From: DATKBT01 sp035546295
GTDB lineage: Bacteria; Acidobacteriota; Thermoanaerobaculia; Multivoradales; Multivoraceae
NCBI GenBank assembly: GCA_035546295.1
Contig: DATKBT010000094.1
Location: 1-19,827 of the forward strand
Reading direction: 5' to 3'
DNA length: 19,827 nucleotides
Part shown: positions 1 to 5,953 of the stretch, piece by piece
Position numbering within the stretch: the first letter of the stretch is position 1
Layout: every line of letters begins with the position of its first letter
Notes under the pieces: generated by a model
The model's input: only the letters and a program-made list of their open reading frames with translations
What the model was told of the DNA's origin: nothing
Databases searched by the model: none
Translations under genes and position numbers: made by a program

Positions 1-286
1 GCTCCTCGACCTCGAAGACGTACTCCGTGAAGAACAGATCGCCACGGCGCCGCTCCTGCGCGGAGAGACAGGTGCCGACGAAGATCCGATCGGCGAGGCG
101 AGCCAACTCTTCGGCGTTGCGGTGGACGATGCGAGTGGCGCCCGCGGGAGCCGCCACCAGCAGGCTGCCGGCGAAGACGACCGCGAGGAGCCCGAAGATC
201 GCGGCCCGGAACCGGAGCAGCCGGGGCAGGCGGCTGAGTCGGAGGGGCGGCTCGTCGATACGGATAGAGGGAGCTGGCATGGGCAT
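1..286 (-). CDS. Exported protein of unknown function, 3' end outside the window
   Basis: This is the first 95 codons of a gene that runs off the left edge on the minus strand. The start is ATG at 286, with a second in-frame ATG at 280; neither has a clear Shine-Dalgarno. Residues about 19-50 look like a signal peptide: an arginine-rich stretch (RLPRLLRFR), a hydrophobic core (AIFGLLAVVFAGSLLVAA) and a likely cleavage after PAGA. The mature start (TRIVHRNAEELARLADRIFV, then GTC) shows a hydrophobic/charged pattern suggesting a folded extracytoplasmic domain. It recalls uncharacterised acidobacterial exported proteins whose N-terminus reads 'sD.ivvGtv', but I cannot name the family. Codon use matches the neighbours and no competing frame in this stretch looks like protein. 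The reading frame is well supported; the function is unknown. Confidence 0.6.
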   Translation of the reverse strand, partial: MPMPAPSIRIDEPPLRLSRLPRLLRFRAAIFGLLAVVFAGSLLVAAPAGATRIVHRNAEELARLADRIFVGTCLSAQERRRGDLFFTEYVFEVEE

Positions 287-330
287 GCGGCCGGCTTTGC
301 AAGAAGTCGGCCAGAACGGCGAGAGCGTCG

Positions 331-353
331 GCGCCCCGATCGAACCGGGGCGC
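331..353. other. Hairpin, 8-bp perfect stem
   Basis: GCGCCCCG (331-338) pairs with CGGGGCGC (346-353) around a 7-nt loop, in the gap upstream of the partial exported-protein gene. The same two 8-base arms recur at 12204-12228. No T-run follows on either side, so a terminator role is not evident. The rest of 287-475 shows nothing I can call. Confidence 0.4.
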
Positions 354-475
354 AGGAGCGCAGGGCGCGCAGAGAATTCGGCATCCGGCTCAGTTGCCGC
401 GTCCGCCGCCGGGCTCGACTCGCCCCAGAGGCGGCTCGAAAAGCCTGTCAACTCTATCCTGTCCTCCCCGCTGCC

Positions 476-509
476 GGTAGTGGCTCAGTTTGTTTACTGA
501 GCCACTACC
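476..509. terminator. 14-bp perfect stem-loop at the end of the P450 remnant
   Basis: GGTAGTGGCTCAGT (476-489) pairs perfectly with ACTGAGCCACTACC (496-509) around the loop TTGTTT. The TAG stop of the minus-strand P450 remnant (505-507) lies inside the stem, so the hairpin could end that transcript, although no T-run follows. The 11-base direct repeat CCCCGCTGCCG flanks it (466-476 and 508-518), so it could instead be a small palindromic insertion with a target duplication. Confidence 0.5.
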
Positions 510-720
510 CCGCTGCCGCACGGAGCTGCCGATGACGGCTCTCCTGCGGCAGCACCGGCGCTGCCGCGATCGCGAGGCGCGGTTCGAGCTTCATCATGTC
601 CTGGACCTGGGTCGCCGACCCGAGGTCCATCAGGTTTCCGATGATGGGCTTCTCGGGCGGATGGGGAATGAGGATCTCGGCGGCGGGACGGCCGGGTTCC
701 GGTCGAACGGGCGCGGACAT
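505..720 (-). pseudogene. Truncated cytochrome P450, CYP102/P450-BM3-like N-terminus only
   Basis: A 71-codon minus-strand ORF starts at ATG 720. Residues about 17-44 (IPHPPEKPIIGNLMDLG, then a segment ending VQDMMKL) match the start of CYP102-type self-sufficient fatty-acid hydroxylases: the proline-rich entry segment, the P-x-x-GN-L 'hinge' and a helix ending VQ..M.LA. A functional protein would continue for more than 400 residues of heme domain and then a reductase. Here the similarity stops at the A-helix, and about 26 unrelated residues lead to a stop inside a hairpin. No I-helix, ExxR or heme-cysteine segment occurs in the window. It lies downstream of the MarR gene on the same strand (gap 193 bp), as expected if MarR once controlled the P450. 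I read it as the remnant of an internal deletion. Alternatively it is a chance ORF retaining only a fragment. Confidence 0.55.
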
Positions 721-887
721 TCCCGAAGCGTAGCCAAAGTGAGGCGCGCCGATCGGTCCGCGGCTCGAGAACGACTCTCTGCTGCGCGAGGAGAACGCGA
801 ATCGGGCGATCCGACCCGCCGCGCCTGCGCGGGCGACTCGGTGACGACGGGCGACGGCTCGGGTGTGGCGACGGCGCGATGACGGGC

Positions 888-923
888 GCGCTTACTGCGC
901 GGCGATTGGGCGCTTACTGCGCC
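888..923. repeat. 22-bp-spaced duplication at the MarR stop codon
   Basis: GCGCTTACTGCGC occurs at 888-900 and again at 910-922, 22 bp apart. The second copy contains the MarR stop codon (TAA on the minus strand, 914-916). The first repeats that stop region just downstream, so the gene's last codons were apparently duplicated in tandem. Confidence 0.6.
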
Positions 924-1369
924 GCGGCGTCGGCGACCCGGTCGAGGGTGTCGAGGACCTCGGGGAACCGCTCGCCCAGCCGCCTGCGCAGGGTGTCCTG
1001 GGCTTCCCGCCAGAGCGGCAGAGCGACGGCCAGCCGCGCGCCGCCGTCCTCCGTGATCGAGACCTCGCGGGTGCGCCGATCGGCGCCGGTTTCGATGACG
1101 AGCAGCCCGTCGCGCTCGAGCGGGCCGAGGTTGCGCGTGAGGGTCGTGCGGTCGACTCCCAGGATCTCGGACAGCTCGACGATGTTGACCGGCGAGCGAT
1201 CGCGGAGCACCGTGAGCAGCGCGAGCTGGGTGGCGCGGATCCCGGCCGGGCGCAGCGCCTCGTCGTAGAGCTGGGTGACCGCCCTCGTCGCCCGGCGCAG
1301 GTGGAAGCACGCGCATTGCGACGTCGCCGCCGATGGCTCGCGCTTCGCCGTGTGCGTGGGCTTCGCCAT
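914..1369 (-). CDS. MarR-family transcriptional regulator
   Basis: A complete 151-aa winged-helix repressor of typical MarR length. The dimerisation helix begins at about residue 20 (HLRRATRAVTQLYDEAL). The helix-turn-helix is about 62-84 (VELSEILGVDRTTLTRNLGP), followed by the wing with the family signature DRRTREVSIT (98-107). Two cysteines just before the first helix (C19 and C21, in QCACFHLRR) recall redox-sensing OhrR/MarR-type regulators, but oxidation sensing is only an inference. The start is ATG 1369, with a purine-rich AGAAGG about 15 bases upstream, which is rather far. An out-of-frame ATG sits 4 bases earlier. Downstream on the same strand is the truncated P450, a likely former target. 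A weak palindrome, GGTG-ATA-CACC (about 1378-1388), just upstream of the start could be an operator. Confidence 0.93.
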   Translation of the reverse strand: MAKPTHTAKREPSAATSQCACFHLRRATRAVTQLYDEALRPAGIRATQLALLTVLRDRSPVNIVELSEILGVDRTTLTRNLGPLERDGLLVIETGADRRTREVSITEDGGARLAVALPLWREAQDTLRRRLGERFPEVLDTLDRVADAAAQ

Positions 1370-1420
1370 CCATGTGGTGATACACCTTCTGCCCCGAAGC
1401 GGTCAAGCCGAGCCCCGATC

Positions 1421-1490
1421 CGCGCCCGATCGCGTCCGATCGCGTCCGATCGGCTCGGTCAGCTCGCTCGGCCGCGCTCGGCCGCGCTCG
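1421..1490. repeat. 10-bp tandem repeats upstream of the MarR gene
   Basis: Three consecutive 10-mers (CGCGCCCGAT, CGCGTCCGAT, CGCGTCCGAT) fill 1421-1450. Two copies of GCCGCGCTCG fill 1471-1490, preceded by a related decamer. The 10-bp period is close to one helical turn. They lie in the non-coding DNA between the MarR start and the sigma-54-like promoter. Confidence 0.6.
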
Positions 1491-1583
1491 GCTCGCCGGC
1501 GAGCGACGCGAAGAGCCGCGCCAGGCCTCCTCCGGCTGAATCGCCCCCGGGCCGGAGCTCCCGAGCCCTGGCGGCTCGCGGGG

Positions 1584-1613
1584 GCTGTGCCACCCGCCCC
1601 CCGGTGGCACAGC
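1584..1613. other. 11-bp inverted repeat overlapping a sigma-54-like promoter
   Basis: GCTGTGCCACC (1584-1594) pairs perfectly with GGTGGCACAGC (1603-1613) around CGCCCCCC. The right arm contains the -24 half of the sigma-54-like element, so the two structures overlap. A second hairpin follows (GGTCTCG 1627-1633 with CGAGACC 1643-1649), around the expected transcription start. Confidence 0.6.
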
Positions 1614-1619
1614 GCTTGC
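1605..1619 (+). promoter_or_regulatory. Sigma-54-type -24/-12 promoter
   Basis: TGGCACAGCGCTTGC matches the RpoN core TGGCAC-N5-TTGC. The invariant GG (1606-1607) and GC (1618-1619) have the required 12-bp register. Transcription would start near 1631 and run right, towards a possible small membrane peptide at 1725-1850. No other copy was spotted in the window. The match is to the consensus only; activity is inferred. Confidence 0.5.
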
Positions 1620-1724
1620 GCCTGCGGGTCTCGTGAACGACGCGAGACCGAGGAGCGGGCCGGGCGCGAGGCGGCCGGCACGGCGCCAGGATCGTCGTCG
1701 AAGACATCGCCAGGATCGGCGCTG

Positions 1725-1850
1725 GTGGCGAAGCTCGGCGGGCGCGCCGAGAAGCTGTGGCGAGAACGGCGGTGGGCGGCGGTGCTCCTGCTCGTCGTCG
1801 TGCTGGGCGCCCTCAACGCCCTCACCCACTGGGTGGGCTCGAAGCTGTAG
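1725..1850 (+). CDS. Possible 41-aa single-pass membrane peptide
   Basis: The frame ending at TAG 1848-1850 encodes a basic, amphipathic stretch (KLGGRAEKLWRERRW) followed by one clean hydrophobic segment (AAVLLLVVVLGALNALTH) and a short tail (WVGSKL). That layout is typical of small single-pass inner-membrane proteins with positive-inside topology. The start is uncertain: GTG 1725 is the closest plausible codon, but no good Shine-Dalgarno precedes it. The frame stays open further upstream, yet its translation there is arginine/alanine-rich and looks non-coding. The sigma-54-like promoter at 1605-1619 points towards it. I do not recognise a family. A chance hydrophobic ORF is a real alternative. 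Confidence 0.35.
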   Translation: MAKLGGRAEKLWRERRWAAVLLLVVVLGALNALTHWVGSKL

Positions 1851-1978
1851 CCGATGGAGTCTTACGGGCTCCCGGCCGCCTCCGGGATCGCGTGCGCTGC
1901 GGGGAGAGCGACTCGCGGACGCCATGGGGCCGGGCCTTGTCGCGGCACGTCCTCGAAGGCTCCCCCGGCTCTCGCTCC

Positions 1979-2015
1979 GCCGGACGCGGCCTCCGCCGGA
2001 CGCGGCCTCCGCCGG
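1979..2015. repeat. 16-bp tandem duplication
   Basis: GCCGGACGCGGCCTCC is present twice in a row, followed by a partial third GCCGG. Otherwise the stretch 1851-2148 shows only a weak GGTAG-TTT-CTACC hairpin (about 2066-2084), downstream of the minus-strand DUF1206 gene, and no convincing gene. Confidence 0.5.
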
Positions 2016-2148
2016 CGCAGGTCGAGGAGAGTTCCGGGCTGTATCGGTTCTTACCGTCCGTGGGTGGTAGTTTCTACCGACCCGGGCACACCAGGGGTCG
2101 CGCGAGCTGCCATCGCCGGTGCCGCAGACCGACGTCGGAGCCTTCCTC

Positions 2149-2181
2149 GAGAATCAGCCGAGAATCAGCCGAGAATCAGCC
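2149..2181. repeat. 11-bp x3 tandem repeat containing the DUF1206 stop codon
   Basis: GAGAATCAGCC is repeated exactly three times. The copy at 2171-2181 supplies the TGA stop of the minus-strand gene (2176-2178). Because 11 is not a multiple of 3, gain or loss of a unit within the gene end would change the frame, but the first stop met stays the same. Confidence 0.8.
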
Positions 2182-3009
2182 GACCCGGCGCAGGCGCGCC
2201 TTCGCGAGCTGATGGGCGCCATAGAGCACGAGCCCGATCGCCACAGCGGCCAGCAGCCAGGGTCCATACGGTTGGCGCTCGAGGGTGGCGAGAACCTCGC
2301 CCAGCCCCTTGGCCTGGTCGGGATCGGCCCGGACTGCGGCCGAGACCAGGAAGCCTCCGATGATCGCGAAGACCACGCCGCGGGCGGCGAGACCAGCGCG
2401 CCCGAGCCGCACGAGCCACGTCGCGGTGTCCGGGCTCACCAGGTTGTAGGCCATCCGTTTGCGAAAGCTCGCCTTCCAGGCGCGGCTCCACTGGTGGAAC
2501 GCCGCTGCGATGACGCCGAGGCCGACGAGCCCGACGAGCCAGCGACCGAAGGGCTGCGACATCAGGGTCGCCGTCTGCTGCTCGGTGCCATCCGAGCTGC
2601 CGCCGCCGGCGCCGATCACCATCCGGACGGCGGTGACCACCAGGGCGCTGTAGGTCAGGGCGCTCAGCAGATAGTAGCCGCGTGTCACGAGTCCCTCGGC
2701 GTCGCTGCCCTTGTGTTCCACGTCGGCGGCGCCCTGGACGAAGCGCCAGAAGACGTAGCCGATCAATCCGAGCGCGACGATCGACAGCAGGACGCGTCCG
2801 AAGGGCTGTCGGAGAATGGTCTGCAGCGCTCCCTCGGAGCCGGTGGTCTGCCCGCCGGTGCCGAAAGCCGCTGCCGCCGCCAGCCCGCCGACCACCAGGT
2901 AGACGACGCCCTTGGCGAAATAGCCGATGCGCGCCGACCGCTCCACCCAGTCGGCGGTGTCTCCGCCCGCGATCGCGAATCCTCTGAGGGTCTGACCGGT
3001 CCGTGGCAT
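2176..3009 (-). CDS. DUF1206 six-helix membrane protein
   Basis: 277 aa from ATG 3009, which is preceded by AGGAGGAGG (3012-3020), so this start is secure even though the frame is open further upstream. The protein has three homologous repeats of about 80-90 residues, each with two membrane helices. Their landmarks are RIGYFAKGVVYLVVGGLAAA with QPFGRVLLSIVALGLIGY, LTYSALVVTAVRMVIG with QPFGRWLVGLVGLGVIAAAF, and GLAARGVVFAIIGGFLVSA with QPYGPWLLAAVAIGLVLYGA. The recurring QP-[FY]-G-x-W/V-L motif and triple-repeat layout are typical of DUF1206. The family's biochemical role is unknown. It follows the TonB-like gene on the same strand, 312 bp downstream, so it probably has its own promoter. Confidence 0.93.
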   Translation of the reverse strand: MPRTGQTLRGFAIAGGDTADWVERSARIGYFAKGVVYLVVGGLAAAAAFGTGGQTTGSEGALQTILRQPFGRVLLSIVALGLIGYVFWRFVQGAADVEHKGSDAEGLVTRGYYLLSALTYSALVVTAVRMVIGAGGGSSDGTEQQTATLMSQPFGRWLVGLVGLGVIAAAFHQWSRAWKASFRKRMAYNLVSPDTATWLVRLGRAGLAARGVVFAIIGGFLVSAAVRADPDQAKGLGEVLATLERQPYGPWLLAAVAIGLVLYGAHQLAKARLRRVG

Positions 3010-3173
3010 GGCCTCCTCCTGTGCGTATCGGTTCCTTGCTCGCTCCAAGCCGGTTGGCGGGGCGGCGCCTTCGCAAAAAGCAAGAGTCGTACCGCGTCCG
3101 AGGACCGATGGGGTCCGAACGTGCCTCGAGGCGAAGGCGGAGCCGAGCGGCGGACGGGGACGCGGGGTGGGCC

Positions 3174-3188
3174 GGAACACCGTGTTCC
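3174..3188. promoter_or_regulatory. 15-bp perfect palindrome, candidate operator
   Basis: GGAACAC-C-GTGTTCC lies in the 312-bp gap between the TonB-like gene (ending at 3322) and the DUF1206 start (3009), about 165 bp upstream of the latter. The odd-length dyad with 7-bp arms is typical of a dimeric regulator site. The remainder of the gap shows nothing clear. Confidence 0.35.
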
Positions 3189-3321
3189 AGCACCGGCGGG
3201 AGCGTCGGCAGCTCGCGCTCCGCGCTGCGATCGGTCGAGCCTACGGATCTCTGCTCGGGGCCCGGGGCCGGCCTCGCGCCGACCTCCCCCGCGCCAGACG
3301 GACAGGCGCCCTGACAGGCGG

Positions 3322-4068
3322 CTACTGCAGGCTGAAGCTGACCGTGAGCGTGAAGTAGACGGGCACCGGGACTCCGTCTCGCCGCGCGGGCTCGTAGCGC
3401 CAGGTCTTGACGGTTTCGACCGCCGACTCGGCGAGACCGAGCGGCAGCCCCTTGAGCACGTCGATGGAAGCGACGTTGCCCTCGGCGTCGATCACTGCAT
3501 GGAGCAGAACGACCCCCTGGATCCGACCCTGGCGCGCCTCCTCGGTGTAGAGCGGCGTCGGCGCGTAGATCTTCTTCGGGGCGGAGACGTTGCCGCCGAC
3601 CTCGAGCGGCTGCTCACCGGGCGGACCGAGAGCGGCCGGGGCGTCGCTCGGCACGACGCCGGGAACCAGGTTCAGGATCTCGTCCTCGGTCAGCGCGATC
3701 TCGTCGACCGGCTCCGGCTCCGGGTCGTGTGGAGTCGGGTCGGGCATCGGGATCACCCGCCGCTTCTCCTGGACCTTGCGCGGCTGCTGGGGCTGGCTGG
3801 GCTTGGGCGGGGGCCGGAAGCGCACCGGCTTGACGACGTAGACGCTTCGCTGCGGCCCCTCGACCATCGGGAGGGGTTCCGCCTTCGGCAGCTGGATCAG
3901 GAACAGCACGACATGGAACGCGAGCGCGCCCAGGATCGCGATCACCAGACCCCGCGTGCTCTCTTCGGGCCGCTCCTCGAGAAGCTGGGGATTGTGGCCC
4001 AGATGGGCCTTCAGCAGCTGGGGACGCGGCTTGGTGATGCGTCGCCAGGATGCACTCTTCTCGAACAA
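3322..4068 (-). CDS. TonB-family energy transducer-like protein
   Basis: 248 aa. The start is TTG 4068, supported by AGGAGAGG seven bases upstream. The layout is a cytoplasmic N-terminus (1-39), one membrane anchor (about 40-60, GLVIAILGALAFHVVLFLIQ), a proline-rich periplasmic spacer (about 83-125, with PPPKPSQPQQP and PDPTPHDPEPEP), and a C-terminal TonB domain (about 165-248). The C-terminal domain shows the usual YPxxAR-like segment (PLYTEEARQGRIQGVV), then DAEGNVASIDVLKGLP and a final WRYEPARRDGVPVPVYFT. TonB proteins couple the ExbB/ExbD proton channel to outer-membrane receptors. No exbB, exbD or receptor gene is in the window, and acidobacterial genomes carry many stand-alone TonB-domain proteins, so the partner is unknown. 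The long N-terminal extension resembles that group. Confidence 0.93.
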   Translation of the reverse strand: MFEKSASWRRITKPRPQLLKAHLGHNPQLLEERPEESTRGLVIAILGALAFHVVLFLIQLPKAEPLPMVEGPQRSVYVVKPVRFRPPPKPSQPQQPRKVQEKRRVIPMPDPTPHDPEPEPVDEIALTEDEILNLVPGVVPSDAPAALGPPGEQPLEVGGNVSAPKKIYAPTPLYTEEARQGRIQGVVLLHAVIDAEGNVASIDVLKGLPLGLAESAVETVKTWRYEPARRDGVPVPVYFTLTVSFSLQ

Positions 4069-4201
4069 AGGGATACCTCTCCTCGCCGTCGGCTCGCCAC
4101 CAACCGCGGCGTCACGATGGAATTCTCCACCTTCAGAACAACGAGAAGGGTCGCAACATTCGGGCCATTCCGCCCCGCGCCGCCGGGCGGGCTAGCCTCC
4201 G

Positions 4202-4236
4202 ATGTGCCCGCGCGCTCCGCGCACTTTTTGGCACAT
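4202..4236 (+). terminator. Nested hairpin with T-run, orphan terminator-like
   Basis: An outer stem ATGTGCC/GGCACAT (4202-4208, 4230-4236) encloses a GC hairpin GCGCG-CTC-CGCGC (4210-4222) followed by ACTTTTT. On the plus strand this looks like an intrinsic terminator, but no plus-strand gene precedes it. It sits upstream of the minus-strand TonB-like gene. The rest of 4069-4440 holds no convincing gene. Confidence 0.35.
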
Positions 4237-4461
4237 TTCCGGCTAGCGATTCCTCGCGGCTCCAACCCGAGCTGAGGCGTAGCCGAAGCGAGAGACGGTG
4301 AGGCGCGCTGAGCCTTGCGAAGCGGGCCGAGCCCAGCGCCTGCGGCGCGTCGCCGCGGACAGCCGTAGAACCGAGCGACTGTTGCTGCATACGCCCTTCC
4401 GATGACTCGGACGGGCTCGATAGCACATCGAGGCTAGTCATGTTCTCCCAGCTGCCTTGGT

Positions 4462-4547
4462 CTCGCGCTCGCGCGAGGCCAACGCTCGTCGAGAGCCGGA
4501 GGCTCTCAAGAACCCCCAAGGGGGGGCCTCGCAAGGCGCTTCGCGCC
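4462..4547. other. Cluster of four consecutive hairpins
   Basis: Four short perfect hairpins stand in a row just upstream of the C45 hydrolase. They are CTCGCGC/GCGCGAG (4462-4477), GAGAGCC/GGCTCTC (4491-4507), CCCCC/GGGGG (4513-4524) and GGCGC/GCGCC (4535-4547). The region is non-coding in every frame I examined. It could be a structured 5' leader, a small RNA or a mobile palindromic repeat; I do not recognise a known class. Confidence 0.45.
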
Positions 4548-4584
4548 GCTCGGGGTCCAGGCGTCGCGCGGGCGATGCCATTCG

Positions 4585-5685
4585 ATGGTGAGCCCCGCTT
4601 CGGGCTACGATTCCGCTCCGGTGAACGGCGACCTGATCGAGCTCTGGAACCAGGAGGAGGAAGCGGACGAGCGTTCTCCGGCGGCCGCGCTGGCGGCGCG
4701 ACGCGTCGCCGTGCGCACCGTCACCGAGGAGGCTCCCGGGCCGGCCTGGCAGCGCCACTTCGCAGCGCTGTGGCCGGCCTACCGGCGCTGGTTCCTGAGC
4801 GAGGGGGAGCGCGCGCGGATGAGCCTCGCCGCTTCGGCCGGGCGGCTGCGCTCGAGCATGCCCGAGCTGTTCCCGGTCTACGAGCGTCTCTGCGCGCTCG
4901 CCGCCGAGACCGGCCGTGGTGACATCGCGGCGCGCTTCCTCAGCCTCTACCGCCCGCCCCCCTACCTCGCCGGCTGCTCCCAGGTGCTGTGGACCGGGGG
5001 AGAGCCCGCGCTGATCCGCAATTACGACTTCGACCCGGGGCTGTGGGAGGCGACGCTGTGGCGCTCCTCGTGGACCGGTCGCCGGGTGCTGGCGATCAGC
5101 GACTGTCTGTGGGGCGCGCTCGAGGGCATGAACGACCGTGGTCTGGTCGTCGGCCTCTCCTTCGGCGGGCGGCGCATCGTGGGCGACGGCTTCGGAATCC
5201 CGCTGATCGTGCGCTACCTGCTCGAGACCTGCGACGACGCTCGCGAGGCGCGCTGGGCGCTCGGCGCGGCGCCGTCGCACATGGCCTACAACCTGGCGGT
5301 GCTGGATGCGTCCGGCGACGCCTTCGTCGCCTACCTGACCCCCGGCCGGCGGGTCGAGATCACCGACGAGCGGGTGGTGACGAATCACCAGTCGGTCCTC
5401 GACTGGGCCGAGTACACGCGCTTCACCCAGACCCTCGAGCGTCGCGAGCTCCTCGAGCTCGCGCTGCGCGACGCCGCCTCGAACGGGCGGCCTCTACTCG
5501 ATGCCTTCCTCGAGCCCCCGGTCTTCACCGATCGCTACGACCACTCCTTCGGCACGCTCTATACCGCGGTGTGGAGACCGGCGGCGGGCGCCGTCGACCT
5601 CGTCTGGCGCGATCAGAGGCGCACCGTGACACTGGCTGGTGCGCTCGACGAGGAGTGGAGCGTGGTGCTGGGCGGGGACGGTTGA
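4585..5685 (+). CDS. C45-family Ntn hydrolase / acyl-CoA:6-APA acyltransferase-like protein
   Basis: 366 aa from ATG 4585; GTG 4621 (VNGDLIELW) is an equally plausible start, since neither has a good ribosome site. The protein belongs to the Ntn superfamily related to penicillin acyltransferase (C45). The expected nucleophile is C131 in LAGCSQ, where the precursor would self-cleave between G130 and C131. It is followed by the diagnostic LIRNYDFDP (about 146-154), matching the family's 'RNxD' motif, then DCLWGALEGMNDRGLVVGLS and a late NHQ (near residue 270) typical of these hydrolases. The first 130 residues are helical and would form the small subunit. No signal peptide is visible, so it should act in the cytoplasm on an amide or peptide of unknown nature. 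It lies 268 bp upstream of the ADOP permease on the same strand, with a promoter-like element between, so co-transcription is doubtful. Confidence 0.85.
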   Translation: MVSPASGYDSAPVNGDLIELWNQEEEADERSPAAALAARRVAVRTVTEEAPGPAWQRHFAALWPAYRRWFLSEGERARMSLAASAGRLRSSMPELFPVYERLCALAAETGRGDIAARFLSLYRPPPYLAGCSQVLWTGGEPALIRNYDFDPGLWEATLWRSSWTGRRVLAISDCLWGALEGMNDRGLVVGLSFGGRRIVGDGFGIPLIVRYLLETCDDAREARWALGAAPSHMAYNLAVLDASGDAFVAYLTPGRRVEITDERVVTNHQSVLDWAEYTRFTQTLERRELLELALRDAASNGRPLLDAFLEPPVFTDRYDHSFGTLYTAVWRPAAGAVDLVWRDQRRTVTLAGALDEEWSVVLGGDG

Positions 5686-5733
5686 GCCAGCAGCGAAGAG
5701 GCTGGCGTCGTTCAACAGAACCCTGCCGATCCC

Positions 5734-5787
5734 GTGCTCTGCGAGCGAGCCGTGCTCTGCGAGCGGCTCGTGCTCTTCGAGCGAGCC
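5734..5787. repeat. 18-bp x3 tandem repeat upstream of the ADOP gene
   Basis: Three adjacent 18-mers (5734-5751, 5752-5769, 5770-5787) share the core GTGCTCT-x-CGAGCG. Copies differ at only a few positions. They lie about 170 bp upstream of the permease start, in otherwise non-coding DNA, and could be regulator binding sites. Confidence 0.7.
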
Positions 5788-5900
5788 CCCGCCGCTTGCC
5801 GTTGGGCGGCTCCAGACTGGTTTCCCAACGAGGTGCCGCCGGGATCGCGCGTCGACGGAACCGTTAGCATTCACGGCTGCGAGCAGCGGCGGGCTGTCAG

Positions 5901-5925
5901 GGAACCTTGCATCATTGTCTCGTAT
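5901..5925 (+). promoter_or_regulatory. ECF-sigma-type promoter for the ADOP permease
   Basis: GGAAC (5901-5905), a 15-bp spacer and CGTAT (5921-5925) fit the common ECF pattern of an AAC-type -35 with a CGT -10. The site is about 30 bp upstream of the permease ATG. An ECF-like sigma gene is present at 12453-13181, but no link is shown. Confidence 0.35.
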
Positions 5926-5953
5926 AAGGAAGATCGGAGAGACTGAGGAGGAG

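Noticed and set aside
2119..4275. 718-codon plus-strand open frame
   Set aside because: It lies opposite both the DUF1206 and TonB-like genes, which have clear domains and ribosome sites. The plus-strand product is low-complexity.
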